Shown: positions 9,780-21,500 of the stretch, piece by piece
How the letters are laid out: the number at the start of each line of letters is the position of its first letter
How positions within the stretch are numbered: position 1 is the first letter of the stretch
Origin: an uncultured Tenacibaculum sp.
GTDB lineage: Bacteria > Bacteroidota > Bacteroidia > Flavobacteriales > Flavobacteriaceae
Length of the DNA stretch: 64,000 nucleotides
Direction: 5' to 3'
NCBI RefSeq assembly: GCF_947502995.1
Contig: NZ_CANNBW010000025.1
Coordinates: forward strand, 1-64,000
Made by a program: the position numbers and the translations under genes
Notes under the pieces: model-generated
What the model saw: the letters and a program-made list of their open reading frames with translations, nothing else
Told to the model about the DNA's origin: nothing
Database searches by the model: none

Positions 9780-10090
9780 AAATTTGGTTATTTGATTCTA
9801 CAATTTAAGATTATTTCTATTGATATAGGTAAGAAACTTACGTTGTATAGTTGTTGTATGGGTAAATAGTTATATAATCCTATTATTTACATTTTTTTTC
9901 TTTCAGATACTCAAAAAGTGAAGAACATTTTTCTTGATAATAATACAATTTAGAACTATTGAAATTATGACTTTTTTAAAAAAGCACAGGGATAATCTTT
10001 AATACCAAAATAAACTCATAATCACGTATTTTTTTATTCATTTTTACGTATAAAATTAAGTGTTTATACGTAGTTTTATATTCAAAATCA
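9780..10090. promoter_or_regulatory. Divergent control region between the symporter and nirB
   Basis: This 311-bp gap has no credible gene. Its right part is the nirB control region: ACGTA-type elements start at 10023 (CACGTA), 10045 (TACGTA) and 10067 (TACGTA), exactly 22 bp apart. The last two lie in a perfect 10-bp inverted repeat, TACGTATAAA at 10045-10054 and TTTATACGTA at 10063-10072. I could not assign a clear -7 box for the symporter. Confidence 0.6.
10057..10072 (+). promoter_or_regulatory. 16-bp FNR-type operator candidate upstream of nirB
   Basis: The site reads TAAGTGT-TT-ATACGTA and is centred about 26 bp before the nirB ATG. It matches the 7-2-7 inverted repeat seen upstream of nrtA, the fused nitrate reductase and the FNR-type regulator gene. 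Its last TA and the following GTTTTA resemble the Bacteroidota -7 element TAnnTTTG with one mismatch. That it binds the regulator encoded at 31269-32000 is inference. Confidence 0.6.
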
Positions 10091-12616
10091 ATGATTATGA
10101 AACATATTATTGTTGTAGGTAACGGAATGGTTGGTTATAAATTTTGTGAGAAATTTATTCAAAAACCCAATGCTAAAAATTATAAAATTACTGTATTTGG
10201 TGAAGAACCTAGGCCTGCTTATGATCGAGTACATTTAAGCGAATTCTTTGAAAACAAAGATGCTAAAGCTTTAGAAATGGCTCCAATTAAATGGTATAGC
10301 AATAATAATATTGATTTAATAACTAATACCAGAGTGAATAGTATTGATAAAGTTGCTAAAACCATAGAAACGATTCATGGAAATGAGTTTTCTTATGACT
10401 ATTTAGTTTTAGCAACTGGTTCTTCTCCTTTTGTTCCTAATATAGAAGGTGTTGAAAAAGATGGAGTTTTTGTTTACAGAACTATTGAAGATTTAGAAGA
10501 TACGTTACAATATGCTAGCATTATTCAAGCTGGTAGAAAAGAAAAAATTAAAGCAGCTGTTCTGGGTGGAGGACTCTTAGGCTTAGAAGCAGCAAAAGCT
10601 GTAAAGGATATGGGGTTTGAACCTCATGTTGTAGAGTTTGCTCCAAAATTAATGCCTAGACAGTTAGATAAACGTAGTAGTAATGTTTTACAAGAAAAAA
10701 TAGAATCATTAGGAATAACAGTTCATTTATCTAAAATTACTAGTAAAATATTAGGTAAATCTTCCATTACAGGAATGGAATTTGGAGAAAATGATCGTTT
10801 AGAGGTAGAAATGCTAATTGTTTCTGCTGGAATTCGCCCCAGAGACGAACTCGCTAAAACTTGCGATTTAAAAATCGGAACTAGAGGCGGAGTATGGGTA
10901 AATCATAAAATGCAAACTTCAGATGAAAACATTTATGCTATTGGTGAATGTGCTTTGTTCAACAATATGATATATGGTTTAGTTGCACCAGGTTATGATA
11001 TGGCCGAAATTGCTGTTCATCAAATTTTAGGAGAAAATGAAATTGTGATGCAAGATAAAATAGATATGTCTACCAAATTAAAACTTATTGGTGTTGATGT
11101 AGCTAGTTATGGAGAACCATTTATGCCTGTAGAAAAAGGACACTCAATTATTTTTGAAGATAAAACCAAAGGAATTTACAAAAGAATTAATGTAAGTCAC
11201 GATAAGAAAAAATTATTAGGAGGAATTCTAATTGGAGATGTAAGCGATTATAATATGTTACATCAGATTTACTTGAATAGTATGGCTATTCCAGAAGATC
11301 CTTCTCAATTAATTTTACCTGCTAGTGATGGTAAAGCAGCTTTTGGAGATGTTATGGATTTACCTAATGAAGCTCAAATTTGTTCTTGTGAAAGTGTAAC
11401 TAAAGTACAAATTTGTGAAATTATTGAAAATGGACAAGCTTCAGATTTGGCAGATGTCGTAAGTTGTACTAAAGCAGGTACAGGTTGCGGTGGTTGTAAA
11501 CCTATGGTTAGCGATTTAACCAATGCTACTTTAAAATCTTTAGGAATTGAAGTAAAAAACTCTATTTGTGAGCATTTTGATTTAAATAGACAAGATCTTT
11601 ACAAAATCATTCAAGTAAAAGGATACAAAACATTTAATGAAGTATTAGATAATCATGGAAATGGTGGGCATGGTTGTGAATTATGTAAACCTCTTGTAGC
11701 TTCTTTAATGGCTAGTATTAATGCAGATACTGCTAACGAAGAATATGCTATTCAAGATTCTAATGATCGTTTTATGGCTAATATTCAAAGAAATGGAACA
11801 TATTCTGTTGTACCAAGAGTTCCTGGTGGAGAAATTACACCCGATAAATTAATAGCCTTAGGTCAAATTGCAAAAAAATATGATTTGTATACTAAAATCA
11901 CTGGTGGTGTTCGTGTTGACTTATTTGGTGCTACGTTGAATCAACTTCCTTTGATTTGGAAAGACCTAATTAATCATGGTTTTGAAAGCGGACATGCATA
12001 TGGTAAATCACTTAGAACCGTAAAAACATGTGTTGGATCTACTTGGTGTCGCTATGGAATGGATGAAAGTGTAAGTTTTGGAATTGAACTTGAAAATCGT
12101 TATCGCGGAATTCGAGCTCCTCATAAAATTAAAGGTGGTGTTTCTGGATGTATTCGTGAATGTGCTGAAGCTCGTGGAAAAGACTTTGGTTTAATAGCTG
12201 TTGAAGGTGGATGGAATTTATATCTAGGTGGAAATGGAGGCGCAAACCCTCGTCATGCTGAATTATTTGCCGAACAAATTGATAATGAAACTGTAATTAA
12301 ATATTTAGATCGCTATTTAATGTTCTACATGCGTACAGCAAAACCTTTACAACGAACTGCTGCATGGCAAGAAAGATTAGAAGGAGGACTAGAATATTTA
12401 AAAGAAGTTATTATTGATGATAAACTAGGAATAGTTGAAAATTTAGAACAAGAAATGCAAACCCTTGTGAACAGATATAAATGTGAATGGACACAAGCTG
12501 TTAATGATCCAGAAATGATGAAACGTTTTAATCATTTTGTAAATAGTAAAGAAGAAGACGATAACCTTGTTTTTGTGCCAATGCGAGAACAAAAAATGCC
12601 TGAACCATGGAGTTAA
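10091..12616 (+). CDS. nirB: NADH-dependent assimilatory nitrite reductase, large subunit
   Basis: The 841-residue protein, close to the 847 of E. coli NirB, reduces nitrite to ammonium in the cytoplasm. Domains in order are an FAD/NAD reductase with 'VVGNGMVG' at the N-terminus and 'AVLGGGLLGLEAA' near residue 160, two BFD-like [2Fe-2S] modules (about 428-475 with 'CGGCKP' and 490-545 with 'CELCKP'), a nitrite/sulfite reductase ferredoxin-like half domain (about 575-635) and the siroheme/[4Fe-4S] domain with 'TCVGSTWCRYG' (about 645-655) and 'GGVSGCIRECAEA' (about 682-694), giving the four cluster cysteines. A second ATG lies 6 nt inside. The gene overlaps nirD by 10 nt and sits behind FNR-type operator elements. 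Confidence 0.97.
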   Translation: MIMKHIIVVGNGMVGYKFCEKFIQKPNAKNYKITVFGEEPRPAYDRVHLSEFFENKDAKALEMAPIKWYSNNNIDLITNTRVNSIDKVAKTIETIHGNEFSYDYLVLATGSSPFVPNIEGVEKDGVFVYRTIEDLEDTLQYASIIQAGRKEKIKAAVLGGGLLGLEAAKAVKDMGFEPHVVEFAPKLMPRQLDKRSSNVLQEKIESLGITVHLSKITSKILGKSSITGMEFGENDRLEVEMLIVSAGIRPRDELAKTCDLKIGTRGGVWVNHKMQTSDENIYAIGECALFNNMIYGLVAPGYDMAEIAVHQILGENEIVMQDKIDMSTKLKLIGVDVASYGEPFMPVEKGHSIIFEDKTKGIYKRINVSHDKKKLLGGILIGDVSDYNMLHQIYLNSMAIPEDPSQLILPASDGKAAFGDVMDLPNEAQICSCESVTKVQICEIIENGQASDLADVVSCTKAGTGCGGCKPMVSDLTNATLKSLGIEVKNSICEHFDLNRQDLYKIIQVKGYKTFNEVLDNHGNGGHGCELCKPLVASLMASINADTANEEYAIQDSNDRFMANIQRNGTYSVVPRVPGGEITPDKLIALGQIAKKYDLYTKITGGVRVDLFGATLNQLPLIWKDLINHGFESGHAYGKSLRTVKTCVGSTWCRYGMDESVSFGIELENRYRGIRAPHKIKGGVSGCIRECAEARGKDFGLIAVEGGWNLYLGGNGGANPRHAELFAEQIDNETVIKYLDRYLMFYMRTAKPLQRTAAWQERLEGGLEYLKEVIIDDKLGIVENLEQEMQTLVNRYKCEWTQAVNDPEMMKRFNHFVNSKEEDDNLVFVPMREQKMPEPWS

Positions 12617-13020
12617 TTAGTACACAAAGTGAAACAAAGAATATGGAAGAAATTCTTGATAAATATAAAACTACCCAACTAGAGAATGTAACATTTTGGT
12701 TTAAAGCTGCATCTATTCACGATTTTCCTAAAGACGGTGGTGCATGTGTAAAATATAAAGACAAACAAATTGCTGTTTTCAATTTCACTAGATTAAATAA
12801 ATGGTATGCTTGTCAAAATGTTTGTCCACATAAAATGGAAATGGTTTTGTCTCGTGGTATGATAGGAGATCAAAAAGGAATTCCGAAAGTAGCTTGTCCA
12901 TTACATAAAAAAACTTTCTCATTGGAAAATGGCGAAAACTTAAATAGTGATTTAGATGCAATCGCTACCTATCCAGTAAAAATAGAAGAAGAAAATGTGT
13001 ATATTGGTTTTTCAGATTAA
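12607..13020 (+). CDS. nirD: Nitrite reductase small subunit, Rieske type
   Basis: The protein of up to 137 residues has a Rieske fold with both ligand pairs present: 'CPHKM' and 'CPLHKKTF'. It therefore looks like a cluster-binding (NasE-like) small subunit and not the cysteine-free E. coli type. It partners NirB in nitrite reduction. The longest start overlaps nirB by 10 nt; a second ATG at 12643 (MEEILDKY...) would remove the overlap and is equally likely. Confidence 0.93.
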   Translation: MELISTQSETKNMEEILDKYKTTQLENVTFWFKAASIHDFPKDGGACVKYKDKQIAVFNFTRLNKWYACQNVCPHKMEMVLSRGMIGDQKGIPKVACPLHKKTFSLENGENLNSDLDAIATYPVKIEEENVYIGFSD

Positions 13021-13030
13021 TTAACTATTC

Positions 13031-13615
13031 ATGAAACCAACTCGTTTTGAAACTGCTTTGGCTTTAATTGACAAAAAAAATGCTGAAGATCCTAATCATT
13101 ACATTGTAAATAACATTAACTTTCCTAAGGAGTTATTGTATTCACAACGTATGACGAGGCAATTGCTACAATTTAATCCTAATGCATCTAGAGCATTACA
13201 AATAGCTGCAAGAGCACAACATATTTGTCGTTGGAAAATTCCACGAAACGAATATCCAATGGATCGAATAGGCTATTTAAAATGGCGAGAAGAATTAAAA
13301 AGATCGCATGCTACAATAACTGCTGAAATACTTGCTGAAGTTGGTTATAACGATGACTTTATTAAAAGAGTTCGTTTTCTTATTTTAAAAAAGCAACTTA
13401 AAAAGAATGAAGAAGCTCAAGCATTAGAAGATGTTATTTGTTTGGTATTTCTAGATTTTTATTTTGAAGAATTTGCTGAAAAGCATAATGATGAAAAAGT
13501 AATTGACATTCTACAAAAAACACTAATAAAAATGTCTGACAAAGGAAAAGAAGAAGCTCTAAAAATTAAGTTTTCAGACAAAAGTTTAGCATTAGTTAAA
13601 AAAGCATTAAACTAG
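13031..13615 (+). CDS. DUF4202 family protein in the nir operon
   Basis: The 194-residue, mostly helical cytoplasmic protein matches the DUF4202 pattern from memory: 'RFETALALIDKKNAEDPN' at the start, 'RMTRQLLQFNPNASRALQIA' and the 'ARAQHICRWKIPRNEYPMDR' block with conserved His, Arg and Trp. Members are often found beside nitrite or sulfite assimilation genes, but no biochemical role is established to my knowledge. The His/Asp-rich helices recall HD-like hydrolases, which is only a guess. It starts 10 bp after nirD and is followed 19 bp later by the sensor kinase. Confidence 0.8.
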   Translation: MKPTRFETALALIDKKNAEDPNHYIVNNINFPKELLYSQRMTRQLLQFNPNASRALQIAARAQHICRWKIPRNEYPMDRIGYLKWREELKRSHATITAEILAEVGYNDDFIKRVRFLILKKQLKKNEEAQALEDVICLVFLDFYFEEFAEKHNDEKVIDILQKTLIKMSDKGKEEALKIKFSDKSLALVKKALN

Positions 13616-13634
13616 AAAATTTCAGAATAGATAC

Positions 13635-15443
13635 ATGCCTAAGCATAGTAATTCATTAGATCAAAGAACCTTTGAAAAGCTTAGCCGACTATATATAATA
13701 GCCCTAAGTACAATTGCTATTTCTGTAATTGTAAGTCAATTTTTAATTCGTAAACATTTAAAAAATCAACAGAGTGATTCTAGAGTTATTAATATAGCTG
13801 GTAGACAACGTATGTTAAGTCAGAAGTTAACCAAAGAATCACTTGCTTTAGCTTCGGAAAAAGATAGTTCAAAAAAACTAGTAATTACGAATCGATTAAA
13901 ACTAACATTATCACTTTGGAAATCATCTCATTTAGCACTTCAAATTGGTAATGATTCTTTAGGATTACCTGGAAATAACAGTAATATTGTTTCCAGACAG
14001 TTTGCTAAAATTAATCCAATCTTTGATGTAATTAATAATGCTACAACCTCAGTAATAGATCAAATTGAAAAACAACCTCAATCCTCTGCTCAAGATTACG
14101 AAGAATTTCTTCAAACTATAAAAAATAATGAAAGTTCATTTTTAACAAAGATGGATGAAATTGTAAATCAGTATGATATTGAAGCTAATGAAAAAATAAA
14201 TTGGTTACGTAGATTAGAATTACTTTTAATGGTTACTACATTAATAATTCTTTTAGGAGAATTCTTATTTATTTTTTGGCCAACTGCTAAATCTATACGT
14301 ACTACACTAGCTGAATTGTTATCTGCTGAAAAACTTGCTAAAAAAATGGCTTTTGATGCAGATGAACTTAGTTTGGCAAAAGAAAAATCTGTAAAAGAAT
14401 TAAAAGCTTTAAGTAGAGCAATGGATGAAACTTTACTTTCTGCTCGCATTTTACCCGATGGAAGTATTGTTCATATCGGAAATCGTTTCTCTAGACTTTT
14501 TAAATATTCTCAGTTCAATGAAGATTACTTTTGGAATATGTTATCTCCTATTGAAAATGAGCGAAATAATATTGAAGAACTTATTTTAAAAAATAAAAAG
14601 ACAGGATGGCAAGGAGAAGTAAAAGCTTCTACAAAAGATGATGAAGATATTTGGTTAGAAATGGCTATCATTCCATATAATCCAACAAACGAAAAATCAG
14701 AATTATTAATTATAGCTTCTAATATTACAGAAAAGAAAACTGCTCAATTAGAAATCGATTACTTGAAACAAAAAGGTTTTGAAGAAAAAATGAATCAGCA
14801 GAAAGTGATTTCTAAAAAAATTATAGAAAATCAAGAAAAAGAACAAAGTAGAATTGCCAAAGATGTTCATGATGGAATTGGACAAATGTTAACTGGATTA
14901 AAATTTAACCTAGAAAGTGTAAATCCTGAAAATATAGAAAAAACCAAAGAGAAAATTCATCAACTTAAATCACAAACTAGTGACATTATAAAAGGTGTAA
15001 GAACTGCTACTTTCAATTTAATGCCTTCTGAATTATCTGATCATGGATTAGTTCCTGCCCTAACTAAACTTACTAAAGAATTAAGCAGGTTAACTGGTAA
15101 GAACATAATTTTCTTCAATAAAACAAGTTTTGATTTTCGATTAGATACATTAACTGAAATTAATATTTACCGAATTACTCAAGAAGCTATTAATAATGCA
15201 ATTAAATATGCAGATTCTTCGCATATTTTATTATCTATTTCACATAGTGAAAGTATTCTTAGTGTAGTTATTGATGATAACGGCAAAGGATTTAATGCTA
15301 ACAAACCTATGAGTAAAAATGGTGGAATGGGATTAACTTTTATGAAAGAGCGAATTAAATATATAAATGGTCGATTATTTATTAATTCAGAAGAAGATAA
15401 AGGAACCCGTGTTACTTTAAATATTCCTTTAGATCAGTCTTAA
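13635..15443 (+). CDS. Sensor histidine kinase with PilJ/NIT-type N-terminus (NarX-like)
   Basis: The 602-residue inner-membrane kinase has a first membrane helix at about 18-37 and a periplasmic four-helix sensor at about 40-195 that carries 'INIAGRQRMLSQKL', the P-box-like motif of PilJ/NarX nitrate sensors. A second helix follows at about 195-218, then a PAS-like domain (about 255-370), a HisKA_3 domain with His412 in 'AKDVHDGIGQML' and an HATPase domain ('EAINNAIKYA', 'DDNGKGF', 'GMGLTFMKER'). HisKA_3 kinases signal to NarL-type regulators. Its place at the end of the nirBD operon points to nitrate or nitrite as signal. No regulator is adjacent; the nearest NarL-type gene is at 23135. Confidence 0.88.
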   Translation: MPKHSNSLDQRTFEKLSRLYIIALSTIAISVIVSQFLIRKHLKNQQSDSRVINIAGRQRMLSQKLTKESLALASEKDSSKKLVITNRLKLTLSLWKSSHLALQIGNDSLGLPGNNSNIVSRQFAKINPIFDVINNATTSVIDQIEKQPQSSAQDYEEFLQTIKNNESSFLTKMDEIVNQYDIEANEKINWLRRLELLLMVTTLIILLGEFLFIFWPTAKSIRTTLAELLSAEKLAKKMAFDADELSLAKEKSVKELKALSRAMDETLLSARILPDGSIVHIGNRFSRLFKYSQFNEDYFWNMLSPIENERNNIEELILKNKKTGWQGEVKASTKDDEDIWLEMAIIPYNPTNEKSELLIIASNITEKKTAQLEIDYLKQKGFEEKMNQQKVISKKIIENQEKEQSRIAKDVHDGIGQMLTGLKFNLESVNPENIEKTKEKIHQLKSQTSDIIKGVRTATFNLMPSELSDHGLVPALTKLTKELSRLTGKNIIFFNKTSFDFRLDTLTEINIYRITQEAINNAIKYADSSHILLSISHSESILSVVIDDNGKGFNANKPMSKNGGMGLTFMKERIKYINGRLFINSEEDKGTRVTLNIPLDQS

Positions 15444-15584
15444 ACCATACATTAATTTGATATCTAAATTAAAAGGTAATACCATTCATTTTTAAAACAA
15501 TTCACTACTTAGCAACACTTTACTCTAGCGAAAGCAAAAAAAAATTCTTATTTTTAAGGTAATTAACCTATTAAATCAATTATC

Positions 15585-18500
15585 ATGATTAACCACTACT
15601 CGTCGTTAAGTATGAGGGGGAAACTATTGCCCATACTTAACCAAAAGATGGTACTCCTAATTATCTTATCATTATGTTTTAATTTCCAATCTTTAATTGC
15701 GCAAAAAATGGAACGAATACCTGGTACACAGGTCATTTGCCCAGCTAAATTCGAAGACATGCATTCTAGAATGGGAATAAAACAAGCTTCTGCAGAACAA
15801 AGGTCTATTATTCAAAGAAATGCAACTGCTGAAATTATTGTAACCTACGGACCAGGTGCTCAAGCGAATCCAGAAGCTAGAGCTGCTTTCGATTTTGCTT
15901 TAGCTATTTGGTCTGAAGAAATAGTTTCTTCCGTACCTATTCGTATTTCTGCAGAATTTGCAAACTTAGGCCCAGGAGTACTTGCTTCAGCAGGACCGAC
16001 AACATTAGTTCGTAATTTCCCTGGAGCACCTCAACAAGATGTTTTTTATCCTATAGCATTAGCAAACTCTTTAGCTGGAGAAGATTTAGCTCCGGATACT
16101 GAGTTTGATTTAGTTGTAAATTTAGGGAATGGAATTCCTTGGTATTTCGGTACTGATGGAAATACACCTGCAGGTCTATTCGACTTTGTCTCTGTTGCTC
16201 TTCATGAAGCCGGACATGGTTTAGGTTTTATTGATGGCGGTAATGTTTCTGGAGGTGTTGGAAATATTAATAATGGAGGTGATCCTTTTGTTTTTGACAC
16301 ATTTGTTGTTGATGGAAACAACAACTCAGTATTAGATTTACCTAATCCTTCTGTAGATCTTGGTGTTTTTTATACTAGTGGAGACGTTTTTGTTAACGGT
16401 GAATTTGCTGTAGCTGCAAATAATGGAACTAATCCTGAATTATTTGCACCAAATCCTTTCCAAGGAGGATCGAGTATAGCACATTGGGATGAAGCAACTT
16501 TTCCTGCAGGCGATTCTAATTCACTAATGACTCCACAAATTGGTAGTGCTGAATCTAATTTTGATATTGGAGATATTACTCGTGGATTTTTCAGAGACAT
16601 GGGATGGGTTTTAGCAGAACAAGCTCCAATCACTATTGTTCCTAATCAGATTAATAACGAACTAAATGTCGGTGAAACTGTAAATGAAGAAATAAGTTTA
16701 ACTAACACTTCAGAAAGCCCTGTTAATATCACTGTAAATGCTAGTTCAAACGCTCTTTTAATAAACTCTATCAGTAATTCTACCTTTACCATACCTGCTG
16801 GAGAAACAACAACCTTTACAGTAGAACTTAGTACAGTTGATGTTAATAAAGGAATTTATGAAGAAAGTATTGAAATTTCTATAGAGGGTTTTGAAGAAAT
16901 TGTTAGTATTCCTGTAAACATTAGAGTAATAGATGGAACTGAATCTCCTGTACTTGTTGTAAATCCTACATCGTTTAATGAAACACTACAGCAATTACAA
17001 ATAGTAACAAGAGATTTAGTTATTCAAAATACTGGTGATGACGTTTTAACCTATAACATTACCATTAATGATAGCCCTTTAAACACAGTAAATACAAGAA
17101 GTGCAAAAACTAATGATTTCATTATTAAAAATGGATTTAAAACAGAGGCTATAGTTAATAATTTCGCTGCTATTCAAAATCCTAACACACAATTACTAAC
17201 ATTAAATAATACATTTAATCGACTAGTAACAAATTTATTCGCTGCTGATTTCGAAGATTATACTATTGGTGATTTAAATGGTCAGTTTGGTTGGCAAACT
17301 TCTCCAAATACTTGGGAAGTAACCTCTGCTAATCCTGCATCAGGCACTAATGCTATTCAACTACAAGCTAATGGTTCTGCAACAAGAGCTTTAGCATTTA
17401 CTCCTTCTATCACTGCCGGTTCTGAACCTTTTATGGTAGCTTCAGCAGATATCAATATTCAAGGTAGTGGTGTTACATGGGAATTTATTCCACAATCTAA
17501 CACTGCTGAATTAGTAAACACTAGAGTACGTTTTAATCCAGACAACACTATTGATATTTTTGATTCAGATATCGGAAACTTCACTCGAATAGAAAAAACT
17601 ACACCTAGCGGTTATTTTAACATTCGAATTGTAATTGATAGAGATGATGCTGCATTAACTATTTTCTTTGATGATGAACTAATTTATAGTGGAAGAGCTG
17701 CTGCAAGTCAAATAGAACAAATTGTTTTACTTTCTGAAATGGAAACAGCAACATCTACTATGGATATTGATAATATTGAAATTATTGACGGAGATTCAGA
17801 TGCATTCTTCTTATCAGTTTCTCCTGTGAATGGTTCTGTTGATTTTGGATCTGAAACTACATTAGCAGTAAAATTTGACACTAGAGCTTTAGAAGCTGGA
17901 GAATATAGCGCTACTATAAATATTTCTAGCAACGATCCTAGAAATGCTAACATTGATATCCCTGTAGCATTAACAGTGGTCTCTCCTCCTACTATTGCTG
18001 TAAACCCTACTAGTTTATCAACAGCTATCAATGTTCAAACAGATAATCCTGCTACAAAAACAGAGGTTTTTACAATTACAAATACCGGACAGGCGAATTT
18101 AGATTTCACTTCTATTGTTAGTAATATTACATTTACTCCTCCATCAAATTCTAATACAATACTAGGTTCCTTAGACTTATCAAAATACGGAGTTTCTAAC
18201 AATGTAAACCATGAATTAAAAAGAGCTTCTACGTCTGGAAATAACTTATCTTCTTTAAAAAAGAAAGCTTTAAAAAATAGTGCTCCTATAATAGATTCAA
18301 TAGCTTATGATGCAGGAATTAATTTCCCTGACGATTTTGTAGGATTTAATGATGGTACTGCTTTAACTACGGCTGTTAAATTTGATGTTGATAGAAATTT
18401 CACATTAACTGCTATTCGTAATGGATACAGAACTGAACTTTCTGCAGATCCAATAATTCTTGAAATTTACCAAGGAGGAACAACACCAGCAGATGGAACA

Positions 18501-21500
18501 CTTTTGCTTTCTCAAACTATTATAAAAACTAGTGCCGATGGAGTTTTTGATATCGAAACACTTAATCAAGCTTTTAATTTTTCTAATGGAGATTCATTCT
18601 GGGTTGTTCATAAATACCCTCAAGATATTAATTTCCCACAAGGTGTAAATGATGGCGCTCCTGTAAGACCAAATACTTATTTTATAAGTGATGATGGTGG
18701 TGCTACTTTTTCTACTGTCGATTTTGTTTTCTTAACAAGAGCTTTAAATACACAAACAAATAATAGTATAACTTTAAATCCTTCTGAAGGATCAATTGCT
18801 CCTGGAGCTTCTATTGATGTTTCTGTCACTTTTGATGCTACTGATTTATCAAATGGTAATTATGCATCAGATATTTTAATTTCAAGTAATGATCCTGTAA
18901 ATCCAACAACAACTGTTACTACTAGTTTAGATGTATCTGGTCAAACTTCTTTTATTGAATTATCAGATGAATTCATTTTATTTAATAATGTATTTATTGG
19001 AAATGATTCTGAAAGAATAATTACACTTAGTAATTCTGGACTTTCACAAATAAACGTTTCATCAATTTCATCCGATAATGTTGCTTTTTCTGTAACACCT
19101 AGCAGTACAACTATTGCTGCAGGAGAAAGTATCGATGTTACTGTAAAATTCACTCCTAATATCACTGGAAATATTAATGGAATCATTACGATAGATAGTG
19201 ATGCTTCAAATACTAGTTCTTTACAAATTATCGTTAATGGAGTTGGTGTAGAACCTCCAATTGCCGTTTTAGATCCTGCTAACGTTTCAGAAACTGTAGA
19301 TTCAGGAAATACAGTAGACACACAAATTGCTTTAAAAAATGAAGGTAAAGCTCCTTTGTTCTTCTCTTTCCCAGATCTTGCTGTAGCTGCTGCTTTAGCA
19401 AAACCTGACGTAAAATTAAACGATACTAAAATTTTAAACTTTAACAACTTTAGTAATCAAAAAGGAGCTAAAGATAATAGAGTTGGATCTAAAGTTCTGT
19501 TTAGTCTTGGTACTGATAATGGTTTTGGATATAACTGGATTGACAGTGATGAAAATGGGGGACCTATTTATAATTTTGTTGATATATCTGGAACTGGAAC
19601 AGAAATCACTACCGATTTAGGTGGAGATGGAAGTTTAGGTATTCCTTTACAGTTTCCTTTTGAATTCTATGGTAATACCTACACTAACGCAACTGTAAAC
19701 GCAAATGGTTTTATCTCTTTTGATGAATCTTCAACACTTACATTCGTTAATAGTCAAATTCCAGTAGATAATGGCGTAAATAACATGATTGCTGGTTTAT
19801 GGGATGATTTAGAACCTCAGAACTTTAATGGAGCTGTTCATTATCAAACAATAGATGATGCATTTATAGTACAATGGACAAATGCTTCTGTATTTTTAGG
19901 TTCAGAAAATGAAACTGTTACTTTCCAAATCGTTTTACATTCAGATGGAAATATAGATATTTTTTATGAAGATGTAGAAACTGCTTCTTTCTTAAATTCT
20001 GCAACTGTTGGTATAGAAAATGCAGACGGAACAGACGGCGCACAAGTTGTCTTCAATTCAGATTATATTAAAAATAGATTAGCATTACGTTTTGTTAAAC
20101 CTGATGTAGCTTTAACTCCATTTATTTCAAATATAACTCCGATTTCTGGTGTTGTACCTGCTGGTGGCTCTAGAAATTTTACCGTAACTTCAGATGCTAC
20201 CAATTTAAATGATGGTGTTTATTTTGATGAACTAGTAGTATCTAGTAATTCTCCTGATACTTCCACAAGTACTTCTCTTATAGAATTAACCGTTAAAGGT
20301 TTTCCGAGAATTGAAGTACCTAGAGATTCAATTACTTTTGAGCCTATTTTTGTTGGTTTAGAAAGTAGTACAACTTTCTTAATTGAAAACACAGGAAGTA
20401 AAACATTAGAATACAATTTAAGTAATCAAAATTCAGATTTTACTATAACTGCAACCAATACTTCAATTATACCAGGCGCTAGTCAATCTGTTACAGTAAA
20501 CTTTGCCCCAACTTCAGTGGGTAACATAACAGATAATCTTTTAATCACAAGTAATGATGCTTTTGGTAATCAATCTATAACAATTCCTTTATCAGGTATT
20601 GGTGTTGATCCTCCTGTTATCAATGTTACACCAGAAGAATTTGATTTAACATTAAAAAGAGAAAAAACGACTACAGAAATTGTTACAATAGAAAATACTG
20701 GAGGAAATACATTAAATTATTCATTAGTAAAAACTCCATTTTCTACTAATCTTACAAATAGTACACGAACTGTAGGATATAGTAAAATTGAATATGAAGA
20801 ACAGATCATTACAAAAGAACAAACTGATAACAGAATTGGTCCTAAATTTTTAAATGCTAGTGGCGGTCCTGGAACATTCGGTTATATATGGGCTGATAAT
20901 AATAGCGGTGGACCTGCTTATAATTTCATAGATATTAGTAGTACAGGAACTCAGGCTAATGTTGGTGCAGATGGTGATGAAACAGTTAATTTACCTTTTA
21001 CATTTAACTTCTTTGGTGAAGATCAAAATAATGTAATTATTGCTGCAAACGGGTTTTTAAGTTTTAGTCCTATTACTGCTACTTTTGGTGCATTTTTAAA
21101 TCAACAAATACCTTCTACAGAAAATCCCAATTTCTTAATTGCTGGTTTATGGGATGATTTAGAACCTCAAGATGGCGACGGTGTTTTTTATCAGGCTTTT
21201 GAAGATTATTTTATTGTTCAGTATGAAAATGTTCCTGGATTTGGTTCGTCTCCAATAAAAACTCCTGTTACTTTTCAAATTATATTATTTAAAGACGGAT
21301 CTATTAAAATGCAATATAAAAATGTTGATTCTGAAATTAGTACGAGTTCAACAGTTGGTTTAGAAGGTCCAAACGGAGAAAGTGGATTACAAGTAATTTT
21401 TAATACTGAGTTTTTAACTAATGAATTAGCTATTACGTTTACTCCTCCAATAATGGGTAGTGTAGCGCCTGGTACTTCTACTGAAGTACCTGTAGCTTTT

